Source: Sphaerisporangium rufum
GTDB taxonomy: Bacteria > Actinomycetota > Actinomycetes > Streptosporangiales > Streptosporangiaceae
Assembly (NCBI RefSeq): GCF_016863395.1
Contig: NZ_BOOU01000088.1
Location: 1-63,995 of the forward strand
Direction of reading: 5' to 3'
Length of the DNA: 63,995 bases
Shown here one piece after another: positions 24,074-34,200 of the stretch. Position numbers and translations under genes: made by a program. Position 1 is the stretch's first letter; each line of letters opens with the position of its first letter. Below the pieces are notes generated by a model. The model made no database searches, was not told the origin of the DNA, and saw only the letters and a program-made list of their open reading frames with translations.

Positions 24074-25201
24074 GTGGCGGAACGGATCGACGCCCTGGCC
24101 GACCGGCTGCCGGGCCTGGAGCCTCGCTGGCGCCGCGCGTTCCACGACGTGCCGCGCCACCTGTTCGTCCCGGATCGGGCCTGGCGCCATTCCAGCGCCG
24201 GGGACGGGCATCCGATCGACCGGGCCGCCGATCCGGAGGCGTGGCTGGCGGCCGTCTACTCCGACGCGGCGATCATCACCCAGTTCGACGACGGCGCGGT
24301 CGAGGTCACCCTGGGCCAGGGCCGGTACACCTCCTCCACCTCGGCGCCGCGGATCGTCGCGGCCGAGCTGGCGCTGCTCGACCCCTACGACGGTGACGAG
24401 GTGCTGGAGATCGGCACCGGCACCGGCTGGACGGCGGCGCTGCTCGCGCATCGGCTCGGGCCGGACCGGGTGACCAGCGTGGAGATCGACCCGGCCGTGC
24501 TGGCGACGGCCGAGGAGAACCTGCGCCGGGCGGGCCGTCCGGTGCGCACCGTCCTCGGGGACGGCGCCAAGGGGTGGCCGGATCTGGCGCCCTACGACCG
24601 GGTGCACGTGACCTGCGGGGTCAGCGACGTGCCGCACGCGTGGGTGGAGCAGGCCCGGCCCGGGGCGGTGCTGGTCATGCCGTGGATGCCGCGCTTCGAG
24701 GGCGGGCACTTCGTCCGGCTGGTCGCGGTCGGCGACGGCACCGCCGTCGGGCGGTTCCACGGCACGGTGAACTTCATGCCACTGCGCTCCCAGCGCTGGT
24801 CCCGGCCGCGCGTCCAGGACGCCTACCGGACGTCGGACCTCTGCCTGGACCCGCGGCGGGTCGTCCGCGAGTCGCCCGGGGCGGGCATCGCGATCTCGGC
24901 GCTGCTGCCCGACCTGCACGGCAGCCACCGGCAGGGGGCGAACGGCGAATTCGAGCTGTCGCTGTGGTCCGCCGACTCCGAGGCCCAGGTGACCCGCCCG
25001 GCCGGTCCGCCCGGGGGAGTGGCCGCGCAGCGCGGGCCGCGCGACCTGTGGCAGGAGCTGGCGACCGCCTTCCTGCGCTGGGTCGCCTGGGGCGCCCCCG
25101 GCATGGAGCGGTTCGGGCTGACCGTCACCCCGACCGGCCAGCACATCTGGCTCGACGCCCCCCACCAGATCCTCACCCGCCCGCCCACCGGCACCGGATG
25201 A
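24074..25201 (+). CDS. PCMT-like SAM-dependent methyltransferase
   Basis: 375 residues from GTG 24074, with GGAGG at 24064-24068; GTG 24068 overlaps that site and is less likely. Motifs of the protein-L-isoaspartate methyltransferase fold: HLFVPDRAW, TQFDDG, TSSTSAPRIVA, then SAM motif VLEIGTGTGWTAALLAHRLG and the post-motif VTSVEIDP. The C-terminal extension of about 170 residues exceeds the repair enzyme and matches actinomycete PCMT-like proteins, some of which modify RiPP peptides. No precursor peptide or lanthionine enzyme is visible nearby, so the substrate is open. Confidence 0.82.
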   Translation: MAERIDALADRLPGLEPRWRRAFHDVPRHLFVPDRAWRHSSAGDGHPIDRAADPEAWLAAVYSDAAIITQFDDGAVEVTLGQGRYTSSTSAPRIVAAELALLDPYDGDEVLEIGTGTGWTAALLAHRLGPDRVTSVEIDPAVLATAEENLRRAGRPVRTVLGDGAKGWPDLAPYDRVHVTCGVSDVPHAWVEQARPGAVLVMPWMPRFEGGHFVRLVAVGDGTAVGRFHGTVNFMPLRSQRWSRPRVQDAYRTSDLCLDPRRVVRESPGAGIAISALLPDLHGSHRQGANGEFELSLWSADSEAQVTRPAGPPGGVAAQRGPRDLWQELATAFLRWVAWGAPGMERFGLTVTPTGQHIWLDAPHQILTRPPTGTG

Positions 25202-25478
25202 ACCGGCCGGCGCCGTCGCCGCACCGGCCCACCGGTGCGGCGGCCGACTCCACCGGCTCTCCTTCCGCCGGCTTTCATGTTCGTCCAGGCGGGCCGGTGG
25301 GCCCCACCGGCGAGTCCCGGCCGGGGGCCGCTGCTGTTGTGGGACGCCGTGCCAGGCGGATCCGTGTCGCGGTGCGGCCCGAGGCTCGTGGCCGGATGCG
25401 GACTCGATCTCGGCGGTCGTCGCGGCGCCGGCGACCGGATCGGATCCACCACTCCGGACCTGCTCGCGGGCGGCGGGG

Positions 25479-26150
25479 TCAGTTCTCCTCGCCGGGGACG
25501 ACCAGGCCGGTCTCGTAGGCCAGGGCGACCACCTGGGCGCGGCTGCCGAGGTCGAGTTTGGTCATGGCCCGGTTGAGGTGGGTCTTGACGGTGGCCTCGC
25601 TGACGTGCAGCCGGGCGGCGATCTCCGCGTTGGACAGGGCGTGCCCCACCAGCTTCAGCACCTCGGCCTCCCGGGCGGTCAGCGCGTCGAGCGCCGGTGC
25701 GGCCTGGCGGCGGTTGGGGTCGGGCCGGTGGGTGAAGGCGTTGACCAGCCGCCGGGTGACGGTGGGGGCGAACAGCATGTCACCGGCGGCGACGGTGTGG
25801 ACGGCGGCGATGAGCCGTTCGGGCGGGGTGTCCTTCAGCAGGAACCCCGAGGCGCCGGCGCGCAGCGCGTCGTACACGTACTCGTCGAGGTCGAAGGTGG
25901 TGAGGATGACCACCCGGGGCGGCCGGTCGCGATGGGCGGCCAGGATGCGCTCGGTCGCGGTGACGCCGTTCATGCCCGGCATCCGGACGTCCATCAGGAT
26001 GACGTCGGGATGGGTGGCGGCCGCCTGGGCGATGGCGTCCTGGCCGCTGGCGGCCTCACCCACCACGTCGATGCCGGGGGCGGCGCGCAGCAGCGCGGCC
26101 AGGCCGGCCCGGATGAGCACCTGGTCGTCGACGACGAGCACGTTGATCAT
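25479..26150 (-). CDS. NarL/FixJ-type two-component response regulator
   Basis: 223 residues from ATG 26150. Receiver domain: VVDDQVLIRAGLAALL, phospho-acceptor Asp54 in ILMDVRMPGMNG, Thr in VVILTTFD and Lys in GFLLKDTPP. A LuxR helix-turn-helix occupies about 155-215 (LTAREAEVLKLVGHALSNAE, ATVKTHLNRAMTKL). The start overlaps the stop of the histidine kinase gene, so the two form one operon. It is the DNA-binding output of that kinase; target genes are not evident. Confidence 0.95.
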   Translation of the reverse strand: MINVLVVDDQVLIRAGLAALLRAAPGIDVVGEAASGQDAIAQAAATHPDVILMDVRMPGMNGVTATERILAAHRDRPPRVVILTTFDLDEYVYDALRAGASGFLLKDTPPERLIAAVHTVAAGDMLFAPTVTRRLVNAFTHRPDPNRRQAAPALDALTAREAEVLKLVGHALSNAEIAARLHVSEATVKTHLNRAMTKLDLGSRAQVVALAYETGLVVPGEEN

Positions 26151-27373
26151 TGGTTCGGCCCGCCGGACGGGGCGAGGGGCAGGGTGACCACGACCTCGAA
26201 TCCTCCTGACGGCTGCGAGCCGGCCTTGACCGTTCCCTTGTAGAGCCTGACGCGTTCCCGCATGCCGATCAAGCCGTGGCCGTCCTCGGTGGGGACGGCC
26301 GGGGCGCCGCGGCCGTCGTCGCTGACGCGTATCTCCAGGGCGGCACCGTAGTGCAGGAAGACCCGCGCCGTCGCGGGGCCGGCGTGCTTGAGCACGTTGG
26401 TCAGGCATTCCTGCAGCACCCGGTAGGCGCACAGGTCGATGCCGGGCGGCAGCGGGCGCGGGACGCCGGTGACCGACAGCTCCACCGGGACGCCGGCCGA
26501 CCGTACTCGGTCCACGAGCTGGCCGAGCCGGTCCAGGCCGGGCGCCGGATCGTAACCGCCGTCCCCCTCCTCGGGGTTGTCGGCGTCGCCGGTGTCGATG
26601 CGCAGCACCGTCAGCAGCCGGCGCATCTCCGCCATGACCTCGCTGCCGGTGCCGGCGATGGTCGCCAGCGCGCCGCGCGCGGTGGGCGGGTCGGAGGCGA
26701 AGACGTACTGGGCCAGGCCGGCCTGGATCACGATGACCGACATGTGGTGCGCGACCACGTCGTGCAGCTCGCGGGCGATGCGCACCCGCTCCTCGGTGAC
26801 GGCGCGCCGGGCCCGGTCCTCCTGGTCGCGCCGGAGCCGTTCGGTGAGCCGGGCGAGCTGGGCGTTGCGCTCGCGCAGCATCCGGGTCTGGTTGCCGAAC
26901 ACCCAGGCGACCGCCACGATCAGGCCGGACTGGAAGACGTTCGCCCAGGTGAAGTCGGCCGGTCCGAGGAACGCCGCGTGCCACCAGGCGGCCGCCACGG
27001 CGAGCGCGCCGGGCAGGGACACCGCCGGGGGCCGGCGGCCGGCGACGGTGTAGAGCGCGAGCAGCGGCGGGACCTCGTTCAACCGGGCGTCGTAGCCGAG
27101 CAGGTGGAAGATGACCTCGGCGACGCAGGTGACGATGAGCACGGTGAGCGGGGCACGCCGCCGCCAGGTCAGCGCGAGGCCGGCCACCAGCGTCAGCCCC
27201 GCACCGGTGGCCTCCCAGGGGTGGCGCGCGTAGCCGGACACCGGTCCGTCCGCCGACAGGACCAGGCCGAACACCACCGAGACGCCGGTGATCAGCACGC
27301 TGAAGATCAGGTCGGTGAGGAAGGGGTTCATCGCGGCGACCCGCCGGAGCGACGACAGCATCTTCGCGCGCAT
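26147..27373 (-). CDS. Membrane sensor histidine kinase (HisKA_3/NarL-type partner)
   Basis: 408 residues from ATG 27373. The N-terminal 160 residues contain about five hydrophobic helices with little external loop, as in DesK-like membrane sensors. HisKA_3 follows with RIARELHDVVAHHMSVIVIQ; His204 is the phosphorylation site. The ATP-binding region has the N-box LQECLTNVLKHA and G-boxes SDDGRGAP and GHGLIGMRERV. Four-base overlap (ATGA) with the response regulator downstream. Signals are probably membrane or envelope related, inferred from topology. Confidence 0.94.
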   Translation of the reverse strand: MRAKMLSSLRRVAAMNPFLTDLIFSVLITGVSVVFGLVLSADGPVSGYARHPWEATGAGLTLVAGLALTWRRRAPLTVLIVTCVAEVIFHLLGYDARLNEVPPLLALYTVAGRRPPAVSLPGALAVAAAWWHAAFLGPADFTWANVFQSGLIVAVAWVFGNQTRMLRERNAQLARLTERLRRDQEDRARRAVTEERVRIARELHDVVAHHMSVIVIQAGLAQYVFASDPPTARGALATIAGTGSEVMAEMRRLLTVLRIDTGDADNPEEGDGGYDPAPGLDRLGQLVDRVRSAGVPVELSVTGVPRPLPPGIDLCAYRVLQECLTNVLKHAGPATARVFLHYGAALEIRVSDDGRGAPAVPTEDGHGLIGMRERVRLYKGTVKAGSQPSGGFEVVVTLPLAPSGGPNQ

Positions 27374-27671
27374 CCGCGCATGTTAACCGCCGGGTGCGGC
27401 GTTCCTCATCGCCTGATCGGCCGGTCCTGCCTGCAACCGCGGCGGTAGGCCGGCCGGCCGGCCGGCTACCGCGCAGGTTCACCCCGCCGGTGGCGTCGTA
27501 CCGCGAATGTCCCAGCGATCTTTACCCGGCAGTTTGACGGCACGACGACCGGTTTTTCCTATAAATGAGGCCGGTTCGCGTCACCGCTCCCGATCACGCG
27601 ACGTCCGGGGACGTGCTGGAACCGATGAGCAGCTCGCCCGAGCACCTCTAGCCGTCATTCCTGGAGACCCG
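27374..27671. other. Divergent promoter region with a long GGCC hairpin
   Basis: About 300 bases between the divergent kinase and LamG genes. GCGGTAG at 27442-27448 pairs with CTACCGC at 27466-27472 around a run of alternating GGCC, giving a very stable hairpin. A lower-GC stretch with CCTATAAATGAGG near 27557-27570 is a possible promoter for the downstream secreted protein. No gene is supported. Confidence 0.45.
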
Positions 27672-30600
27672 ATGCGCCGCACCCCCCGCAGCGTCCTCAG
27701 CCGTGTCCGTGCCGCGGCCATGCACGTCGCGCCGCTGGCGGCCGCCCTGGTCGTGTCGCTGCCGGCCTGCTCCCTGGCCGCCGTGGCCGTCCCGGCCGCC
27801 GCGACTCCGGCGCGGGCGGCGACCGGGGATCCGCCCGCGCCCGGCGAGCGGGCGGCCGTGCGGCAGGCCCGCGACAGCGGGCGGCGCGTCGAGGTGCTGC
27901 CGCTGCGGACCGAGACCCGGCAGGTGTTCGCCAACCCCGACGGCTCGTTCACCTCCGAGACCGCGGCGCTGCCCGAGCGGGTACGGCGCGGCGACGGCTG
28001 GGCCGACGTCGATCCGACGCTGGCCTTCGCACCGGACGGCAGCGTGCGCACCGTGGCGACCCCGCTGGAGCTGACCTTCTCCGGTGGCGGGACCGCGCCG
28101 CTGGCCGCCATCGGCGAGGGCGGGCGCTCGGTGGCGATGACCTGGCCGCATCCCTTGCCGAAGCCGGTGCTCGAGGGGGGCACCGCGACGTACGGCGAGG
28201 TGCTGCCGGGGGTGGACCTGAAGGTGACCGCGTCGGTGCTCGGCTTCTCCGAGGTGCTGGTGGTCAAGAACCGGCAGGCCGCCGCCGACCCGGCGCTCGC
28301 CGAGCTCACCTTCGGCATGCGCGCGAACGGGGTGTCGGTGCGCGAGACCGCGGCCGGCGGCCTCAGCGCCGTCACCGAGTCGGGGGCCGAGCTGTTCCAC
28401 GCGCCGGCGCCCCGCATGTGGGACTCCTCGGGCGCGGCGCCGGTCCCCGCCGCGCCCGAGGCCGGGCCGGCCCGCGCGAGCCGGCAGGCCGTGATGGGCG
28501 TGGACGTCTCCCGGGACCGCCTGGCCATCGTGCCGGACCGGAACCTGCTGACCGCGGCGGACACCACCTACCCCGTCTACATCGACCCGCAGTGGGCGGG
28601 GTCCAAGCTGGCCTGGACGTACGTGGACAAGGCGTACCCGTCCCAGGAGTACTGGAACTCCAGCCACATGCCGGAGGCGGGCGCCTACGGCGGCGGGGTG
28701 AAGCGCTCGTTCTTCCGGATGGACTCCAACAACGTCAACGGCAAGCACATCCTGAAGGCCACCTTCCGCATCAACCAGATCAAGTCCTGGGGGTGCACCT
28801 CCGACCCGCAGGCCGTGCAGCTCTGGCTCACCGGTGCCATCTCGAGCTCCACCAACTGGAGCCACCAGCCGTCCTGGGTGGACTGGCAGGACAGCGTGTC
28901 CTCCGACGCCGGCTACAGCTCCTCCTGCCCGGACAAGGGCATCGAGTTCAACGTCACGCCGGCGATCGTCAAGGCCGCCAAGGGCGGCTGGTCGAACACG
29001 ACGTTCGGGCTGAAGGACTACAACGACACCGGCGGCAGCGTGTGGGGCTGGAAGGGCTTCAGCAACTCGCCCAAGCTGGTCATCGACTACAACACCCCGC
29101 CGGCGGCCCCGGCGGGCATCGGCACCTACCCGGCGACGCCCTGCGTCACCGGCGCCGGCCGCCCGGGCGTCAACGGCGGGGACGCCGAGAACCCGCTGCA
29201 GCTCAAGGCCAAGATCTACGACCCGGACAAGGCCAACGACGGCGTGCGGGCCGAGTTCGTCCTGCACCGCTACAACACCACCACCGGCGTCTGGGACGAC
29301 ATCACCGGGAGCATGCCCGGCGACGGCCGGACGGCCTACAAGTACACCACCTCGGCCACCGACCATTCGGTCAAGCTGTCCGGGCTGGCCAACGGGCAGA
29401 GCTACGCCTTCAAGGTGCGGGCCTACGACGGCACCGACGCCAGCGCGTGGAGCAAATGGTGTGAGTTCACCGTGGACACCATCGACCCGGCCACCGTGCC
29501 GAAGGTCAGCTCGCTGGACTACCCGGCGGACACTCCGGACGCCTGGCAGGGCAGCGTGGGCTGGGCCGGCGGCTTCACCTTCGCCCCCGGCGACGGCGAG
29601 ACCGACGTGGCGGCCTTCCGCTGGGCGCTCGACGACCACAACCTGGCCACCGCCGCCACCCAGATCGCCATCCCGGCCGGGCAGACGTCGGTGAACGTGC
29701 GGATCGCACCACGCCATGACTGGGAGAACGCCGTGTACGTCTTCCCGGTCGACCGGGCGGGCAACGTCGGCAAGAACTACGCCGTCTACACCTTCTACGT
29801 CAACCCCGGGTTCGGCCCGGAGGGGCACTGGCGGCTGGACGAGACCGCGGGCACCACCGCCGCCGACTCCGGGGCGACCACCCACCCCGCGACGCTGGCC
29901 GGCGGCACCTCCTGGAGCGGCGGCCGGGTCGCCGGCGCGCTGCGCCTGAACGGCACCACCGGGTACGGCAGCACCGACGGGCCGGTGGTGCACACCGACC
30001 GGAGCATGAGCGTGTCGGCCTGGGTGCTGCTGAACGACAAGACCAAGAACTCCACCGTGGTCAGCCAGGACGCCGTGCGCGGCTCGGGATTCCAGCTCTA
30101 CTACTCCGCGAGCTACAAGCGGTGGGTCTTCAACAAGTACGACGCCGACGTCGACGACATGACCATCGTCCGGGCGGTCGGCGACACCGAACCGACGACC
30201 GGTATCTGGACCCACCTGACCGGCGTATGGGACGCCCCGGAGCGGCAGCTCCGCCTGTACGTCAACGGCATCCTGCAGGCCACCAAGGGTGCCTACCCGT
30301 ACAAACCCTGGGATTCGACCGGCTCGCTGCAGATCGGCCGGACGCGGTATCACGGCGCCTACATCGAGAACTTCGCCGGCGACATCGACGAGGTGAAGAT
30401 CTGGAAGCGGGAGCTGTCGGACGACCCGCGCACCGTCAACGCCCCCGCGCTGGGCAACGAGATCGCCGCCATGGCCAAGCAGCCGCCTCTCCAGCGCGGC
30501 GGGTGGAAGTTCGAGGAGGGCACCGGCACCACCGCGGTCAACACCCCCGACAGCCGATGGCCGGCGACCCTGGCCGGCGGCGCCGGCTGGACCGACGACG

Positions 30601-31181
30601 GCTTCGACGGCGGCGGCGCGCTCGCCCTGAACGGCGCCACCGCCTACGCGGCCACCCCGTCGGCGCCGCTGCGCACCGACCACAGCTACGCGGTGTCGGC
30701 CTGGGTCCGGCTGGCAGGTGACGACAGCTGCGTGCTGCCGGACCACGCGATGACCGTGCTGGCCCAGGACGGCGCCACCTACAGCTCCTTCTACCTGGGC
30801 TACCGACTCATCGCGGAGGGCGGCGGCGTGTGGCCGCACTGGTCCTTCTCCACCAGCCCGGCCGCCACCAGCGGCACCCTGACGCACGCGACCTCGGCCG
30901 AACGCGTCGACTGCGCGTCGCTCAACACCTGGACCCACCTGGTGGGCGTGTACGACGAGCAGGCCAAGCAGATCCGCCTCTATGTCAACGGCCAGCTCAA
31001 CGACCAGCGTCCGGTCACCGGCGGCTGGCCGGCGGGCGCGCTGCAGATCGGCCGGGCCAGGTACAACAGCACCGCGGTGGACTACTTCGCCGGCGCCGTC
31101 GACGACGTGCGCGCCTACACCGGCACCCTGACCGACCACCAGGTCCTCAACCTCGCGATGAACCAGCCCATCGACGGCTAG
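27672..31181 (+). CDS. Large secreted DNRLRE / LamG-domain protein upstream of RHS
   Basis: 1169 residues from ATG 27672 (TGGAG upstream); earlier in-frame starts lack signal-peptide character. Signal peptide about 1-46 ends at ARA. A DNRLRE-like beta domain (about 305-475) includes YPVYIDPQWAG and KHILKATFRINQI. A fibronectin-like region follows (about 500-610), then two LamG (concanavalin-like) domains at about 715-935 and 945-1165, each with GHWRLDE/GGWKFEE, SVSAWV and RLYVNG motifs. It lies 46 bases before the RHS gene and probably functions with it at the cell surface, for binding or display. Confidence 0.85.
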   Translation: MRRTPRSVLSRVRAAAMHVAPLAAALVVSLPACSLAAVAVPAAATPARAATGDPPAPGERAAVRQARDSGRRVEVLPLRTETRQVFANPDGSFTSETAALPERVRRGDGWADVDPTLAFAPDGSVRTVATPLELTFSGGGTAPLAAIGEGGRSVAMTWPHPLPKPVLEGGTATYGEVLPGVDLKVTASVLGFSEVLVVKNRQAAADPALAELTFGMRANGVSVRETAAGGLSAVTESGAELFHAPAPRMWDSSGAAPVPAAPEAGPARASRQAVMGVDVSRDRLAIVPDRNLLTAADTTYPVYIDPQWAGSKLAWTYVDKAYPSQEYWNSSHMPEAGAYGGGVKRSFFRMDSNNVNGKHILKATFRINQIKSWGCTSDPQAVQLWLTGAISSSTNWSHQPSWVDWQDSVSSDAGYSSSCPDKGIEFNVTPAIVKAAKGGWSNTTFGLKDYNDTGGSVWGWKGFSNSPKLVIDYNTPPAAPAGIGTYPATPCVTGAGRPGVNGGDAENPLQLKAKIYDPDKANDGVRAEFVLHRYNTTTGVWDDITGSMPGDGRTAYKYTTSATDHSVKLSGLANGQSYAFKVRAYDGTDASAWSKWCEFTVDTIDPATVPKVSSLDYPADTPDAWQGSVGWAGGFTFAPGDGETDVAAFRWALDDHNLATAATQIAIPAGQTSVNVRIAPRHDWENAVYVFPVDRAGNVGKNYAVYTFYVNPGFGPEGHWRLDETAGTTAADSGATTHPATLAGGTSWSGGRVAGALRLNGTTGYGSTDGPVVHTDRSMSVSAWVLLNDKTKNSTVVSQDAVRGSGFQLYYSASYKRWVFNKYDADVDDMTIVRAVGDTEPTTGIWTHLTGVWDAPERQLRLYVNGILQATKGAYPYKPWDSTGSLQIGRTRYHGAYIENFAGDIDEVKIWKRELSDDPRTVNAPALGNEIAAMAKQPPLQRGGWKFEEGTGTTAVNTPDSRWPATLAGGAGWTDDGFDGGGALALNGATAYAATPSAPLRTDHSYAVSAWVRLAGDDSCVLPDHAMTVLAQDGATYSSFYLGYRLIAEGGGVWPHWSFSTSPAATSGTLTHATSAERVDCASLNTWTHLVGVYDEQAKQIRLYVNGQLNDQRPVTGGWPAGALQIGRARYNSTAVDYFAGAVDDVRAYTGTLTDHQVLNLAMNQPIDG

Positions 31182-31227
31182 ACCCCCGGGTCACCGACGT
31201 CCCCCAACCCCCTTCCGGAGGAGAGCC

Positions 31228-34200
31228 GTGCCCGGTTCGAGGCGAGCCCTGATCCAGATCGCCGCCATCCTGGCCGTGGCGGTGCCGGCGACGCTGCTGT
31301 CGCCGGTCACCGCCCAGGCGACCGACGACCCGGCCTGGCAGCAGGCCCAGGAGCAACACCCGGTGCCCGGTCACGCCGTCGGGGCACGAGGGCCCCTGAC
31401 GGACCCGGGTGCCGGGTACGACCTGAAGGACGCGCCGCCCGTCTCCTGGCCGCCTGCGGCCCAGGCGACGGTCGGCCTGCCGGGTACCGCCGCCGCGCCG
31501 GACGCCGCCGCGCGCGGCGGCGGCACCGGTGCCGGCAAGGTGCGGGCGGGCGGGCTGCCCGTCTGGCTGAGCCCGGCCGCGCCCGAGGACGGCGATCGGG
31601 TGGCCCGGACCCCGGCTGCGCCGGACACGAGCGACGATCCCGCGAAACGGACCCCGGCCGCGCCGAAGGACGGCGCCGATCCGGCGGCGCGGCCGCCGGC
31701 CGCCACCACCGTCCAGGTGCGCACGATGGACGCCGCCACCGCGAGCAGGTCCGGCATCGCCGGGCTCGGCATCCAGCTCACCCCGCAGGCCGCACCGCCC
31801 GGCGCGGCCCGGATGACGGTCGAGGTCGACTACTCCGGCTTCCGGTACGCCTACGGCGGCGACTGGGCCTCGCGGCTGCGCCTGGTCCGGTTGCCCGCCT
31901 GCGCGGCGACCACGCCCGACCTGCCGCGGTGCCAGACCCGCACCGCCCTGCCCACCCGCAACGACGTCAAGACCGGCCGGCTGACCGCCGAGGTCGCGTT
32001 GAACGCCGCCACCACGACGCTGGCGGCCGAGGCGGCCCCGTCCGGCGCGGCCGGCAGCTACGAGGCCACCTCGCTGTCGCCGTCGGCGACCTGGAACGTC
32101 AGCAGCCAGACCGGTGCGTTCTCCTGGTCCTATCCGCTGCGGCTGCCGCCCACCCCCGGTGGGCCGACGCCGAACATCGGCTTCGTCTACTCCTCCGGGA
32201 GCGTCGACGGCCGGACGGTCGCCACCAACAACCAGGCGTCCTGGATCGGCGAGGGCTTCGACTACTGGCCCGGGTTCATCGAGCGCCGGTACAAGGCGTG
32301 CGCCGACGACGGGGTGACCCCCAAGCGCAACGACCAGTGCTGGGGCGACCACAACGCCACCCTGTCGCTGAACGGCCAGGCCACCGAGCTGATCCTGGAC
32401 GACGCCACCGGCACCTGGCAGCCCAAGGACGACGACGGCTCCAAGATCGAGAGGCTGACGGGCGCCGACAACGGCGACAACGACGGCGAGTACTGGCGGG
32501 TCACCACCCCCGACGGCACCCAGTACCTGTTCGGCCGCAACCACCTGCCGGGCTGGGCCGACGGCAAGGCCGAGACGCAGTCGGCGTGGACGGTGCCGGT
32601 GTTCGGCGACGACGACGGCGAGCCCTGCCACAAGTCCGCCTTCGCCGACTCCTGGTGCCGGCAGGCCTGGCGGTGGAACCTCGACTACGTCGTGGACCCG
32701 CACGGCACCGTCAGCACCTTCTGGTACGGCCGGGAGACCAACTACTACCGCCGCGACGTCACCACGCTGACCGACGGCGTGCCCAACGGCACCCCCACCT
32801 CCTACGACCGCGGCGGCTACCTCAAGCGCATCGACTACGGCCAGCGCGCCGACGCCATCTTCACCACCTCGGCGCCGGCCCGGGTGGGTTTCGAGGTCAA
32901 GGAGCGCTGCGTCCCGACCTCCACTTTCGACTGCGCCGAGGCCAAGTTCACCAAGGACAACGCCAAGTACTGGCCCGACGTCCCCTTCGACCAGAACTGC
33001 GACTCCGGTGACAAGTGCCTGGACCGGTACTCGCCCACGTTCTGGACCCGCAAGCGGCTGGCGTCCGTCACCACCCAGGTGCTGTCCGGCGGCGCGTACC
33101 AGAACGTCGACACCTGGACGCTCGACCAGCAGCTGCGCGCCCCCGGCGACGGGACGGCCGCCGGGCTTTGGCTGGCCGGCATCCAGCACACCGGCAAGGT
33201 GGGCGGGAGCGCGGCGCTGCCGCAGGTGCGGTTCGCCGGCGTGCAGCGCCCCAACCGGGTCGACGCCCTGGAGGGCCGGCCGCCGCTGACCAAGTGGCGC
33301 GTGTCGGCGATCGACAACGAGACCGGCGGCGCGCTGTCCGTCACCTACTCCGACGAGGACTGCACCGCCGGGAACACCCCCGACCCCGATTCCAACACCC
33401 GCCGCTGCTACCCGCAGTACTGGTCGCCGGAGGGCGCCACCTCGCCCAAGCGCGACTGGTTCCACAAGTACGTCGTCACCCAGGTGCAGCAGATCGACCG
33501 CACCGGCGGCGCCCCCGACGTGCTGGAGACCTACGAGTACCTCGGCGGCGGCGCCTGGCACCACGACGACGATGACGGGCTGACCAAGGAGAAGTACAAG
33601 ACCTGGTCGCAGTGGCGCGGCTACGGCAAGGTCCGGGTGCTGAGCGGCGCCGTCGGCGAGCAGCGCTCCAGCACCGAGTACACCTACTTCCGCGGCATGG
33701 ACGGCGACGAGCTGTCCGGCGGCGGCACCCGTGACGTCAAGGTCACCGACTCCCAGGGCACCGCCGTCACCGACGCCGACCCGCTGGCCGGCCGGCTCCG
33801 CGAGGAGATCCACTACGACGGCCCGGGCGGGGCCGCCAAGACCGGCGTCATCACCGGCTACTGGACCAGGCAGACCGCCAAGCGGGTCCGCTCCTGGGCC
33901 ACCACCACCGCGCACATGGTCCGCGCCGACCGGACCCGCAACCGCACCGCGCTGGCCGCCGGCGGCTGGCGGACCACCCGCACCGACACCGACTACAACA
34001 CCGACGGACTGCCCACCCAGGTCGACGAGATCGGCGACGAGGCGACCGCCGCCGACGACCGGTGCACGCGCACCGGCTACGCCCGCGACGCCGGCCGCTG
34101 GATGGTGTCGTACGCCAGCCGCGTCGAGACCGTCGCCAAGGCGTGCGCCGCCACCCCCGACCGGCCCACCGACGTGCTGTCCGACGTGCGCAAGTACTAC

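Noticed and set aside
27648-31139. An 1163-codon minus-strand frame opposite the LamG gene
   Set aside because: Low-complexity shadow translation; the plus strand has signal peptide, DNRLRE and LamG motifs.
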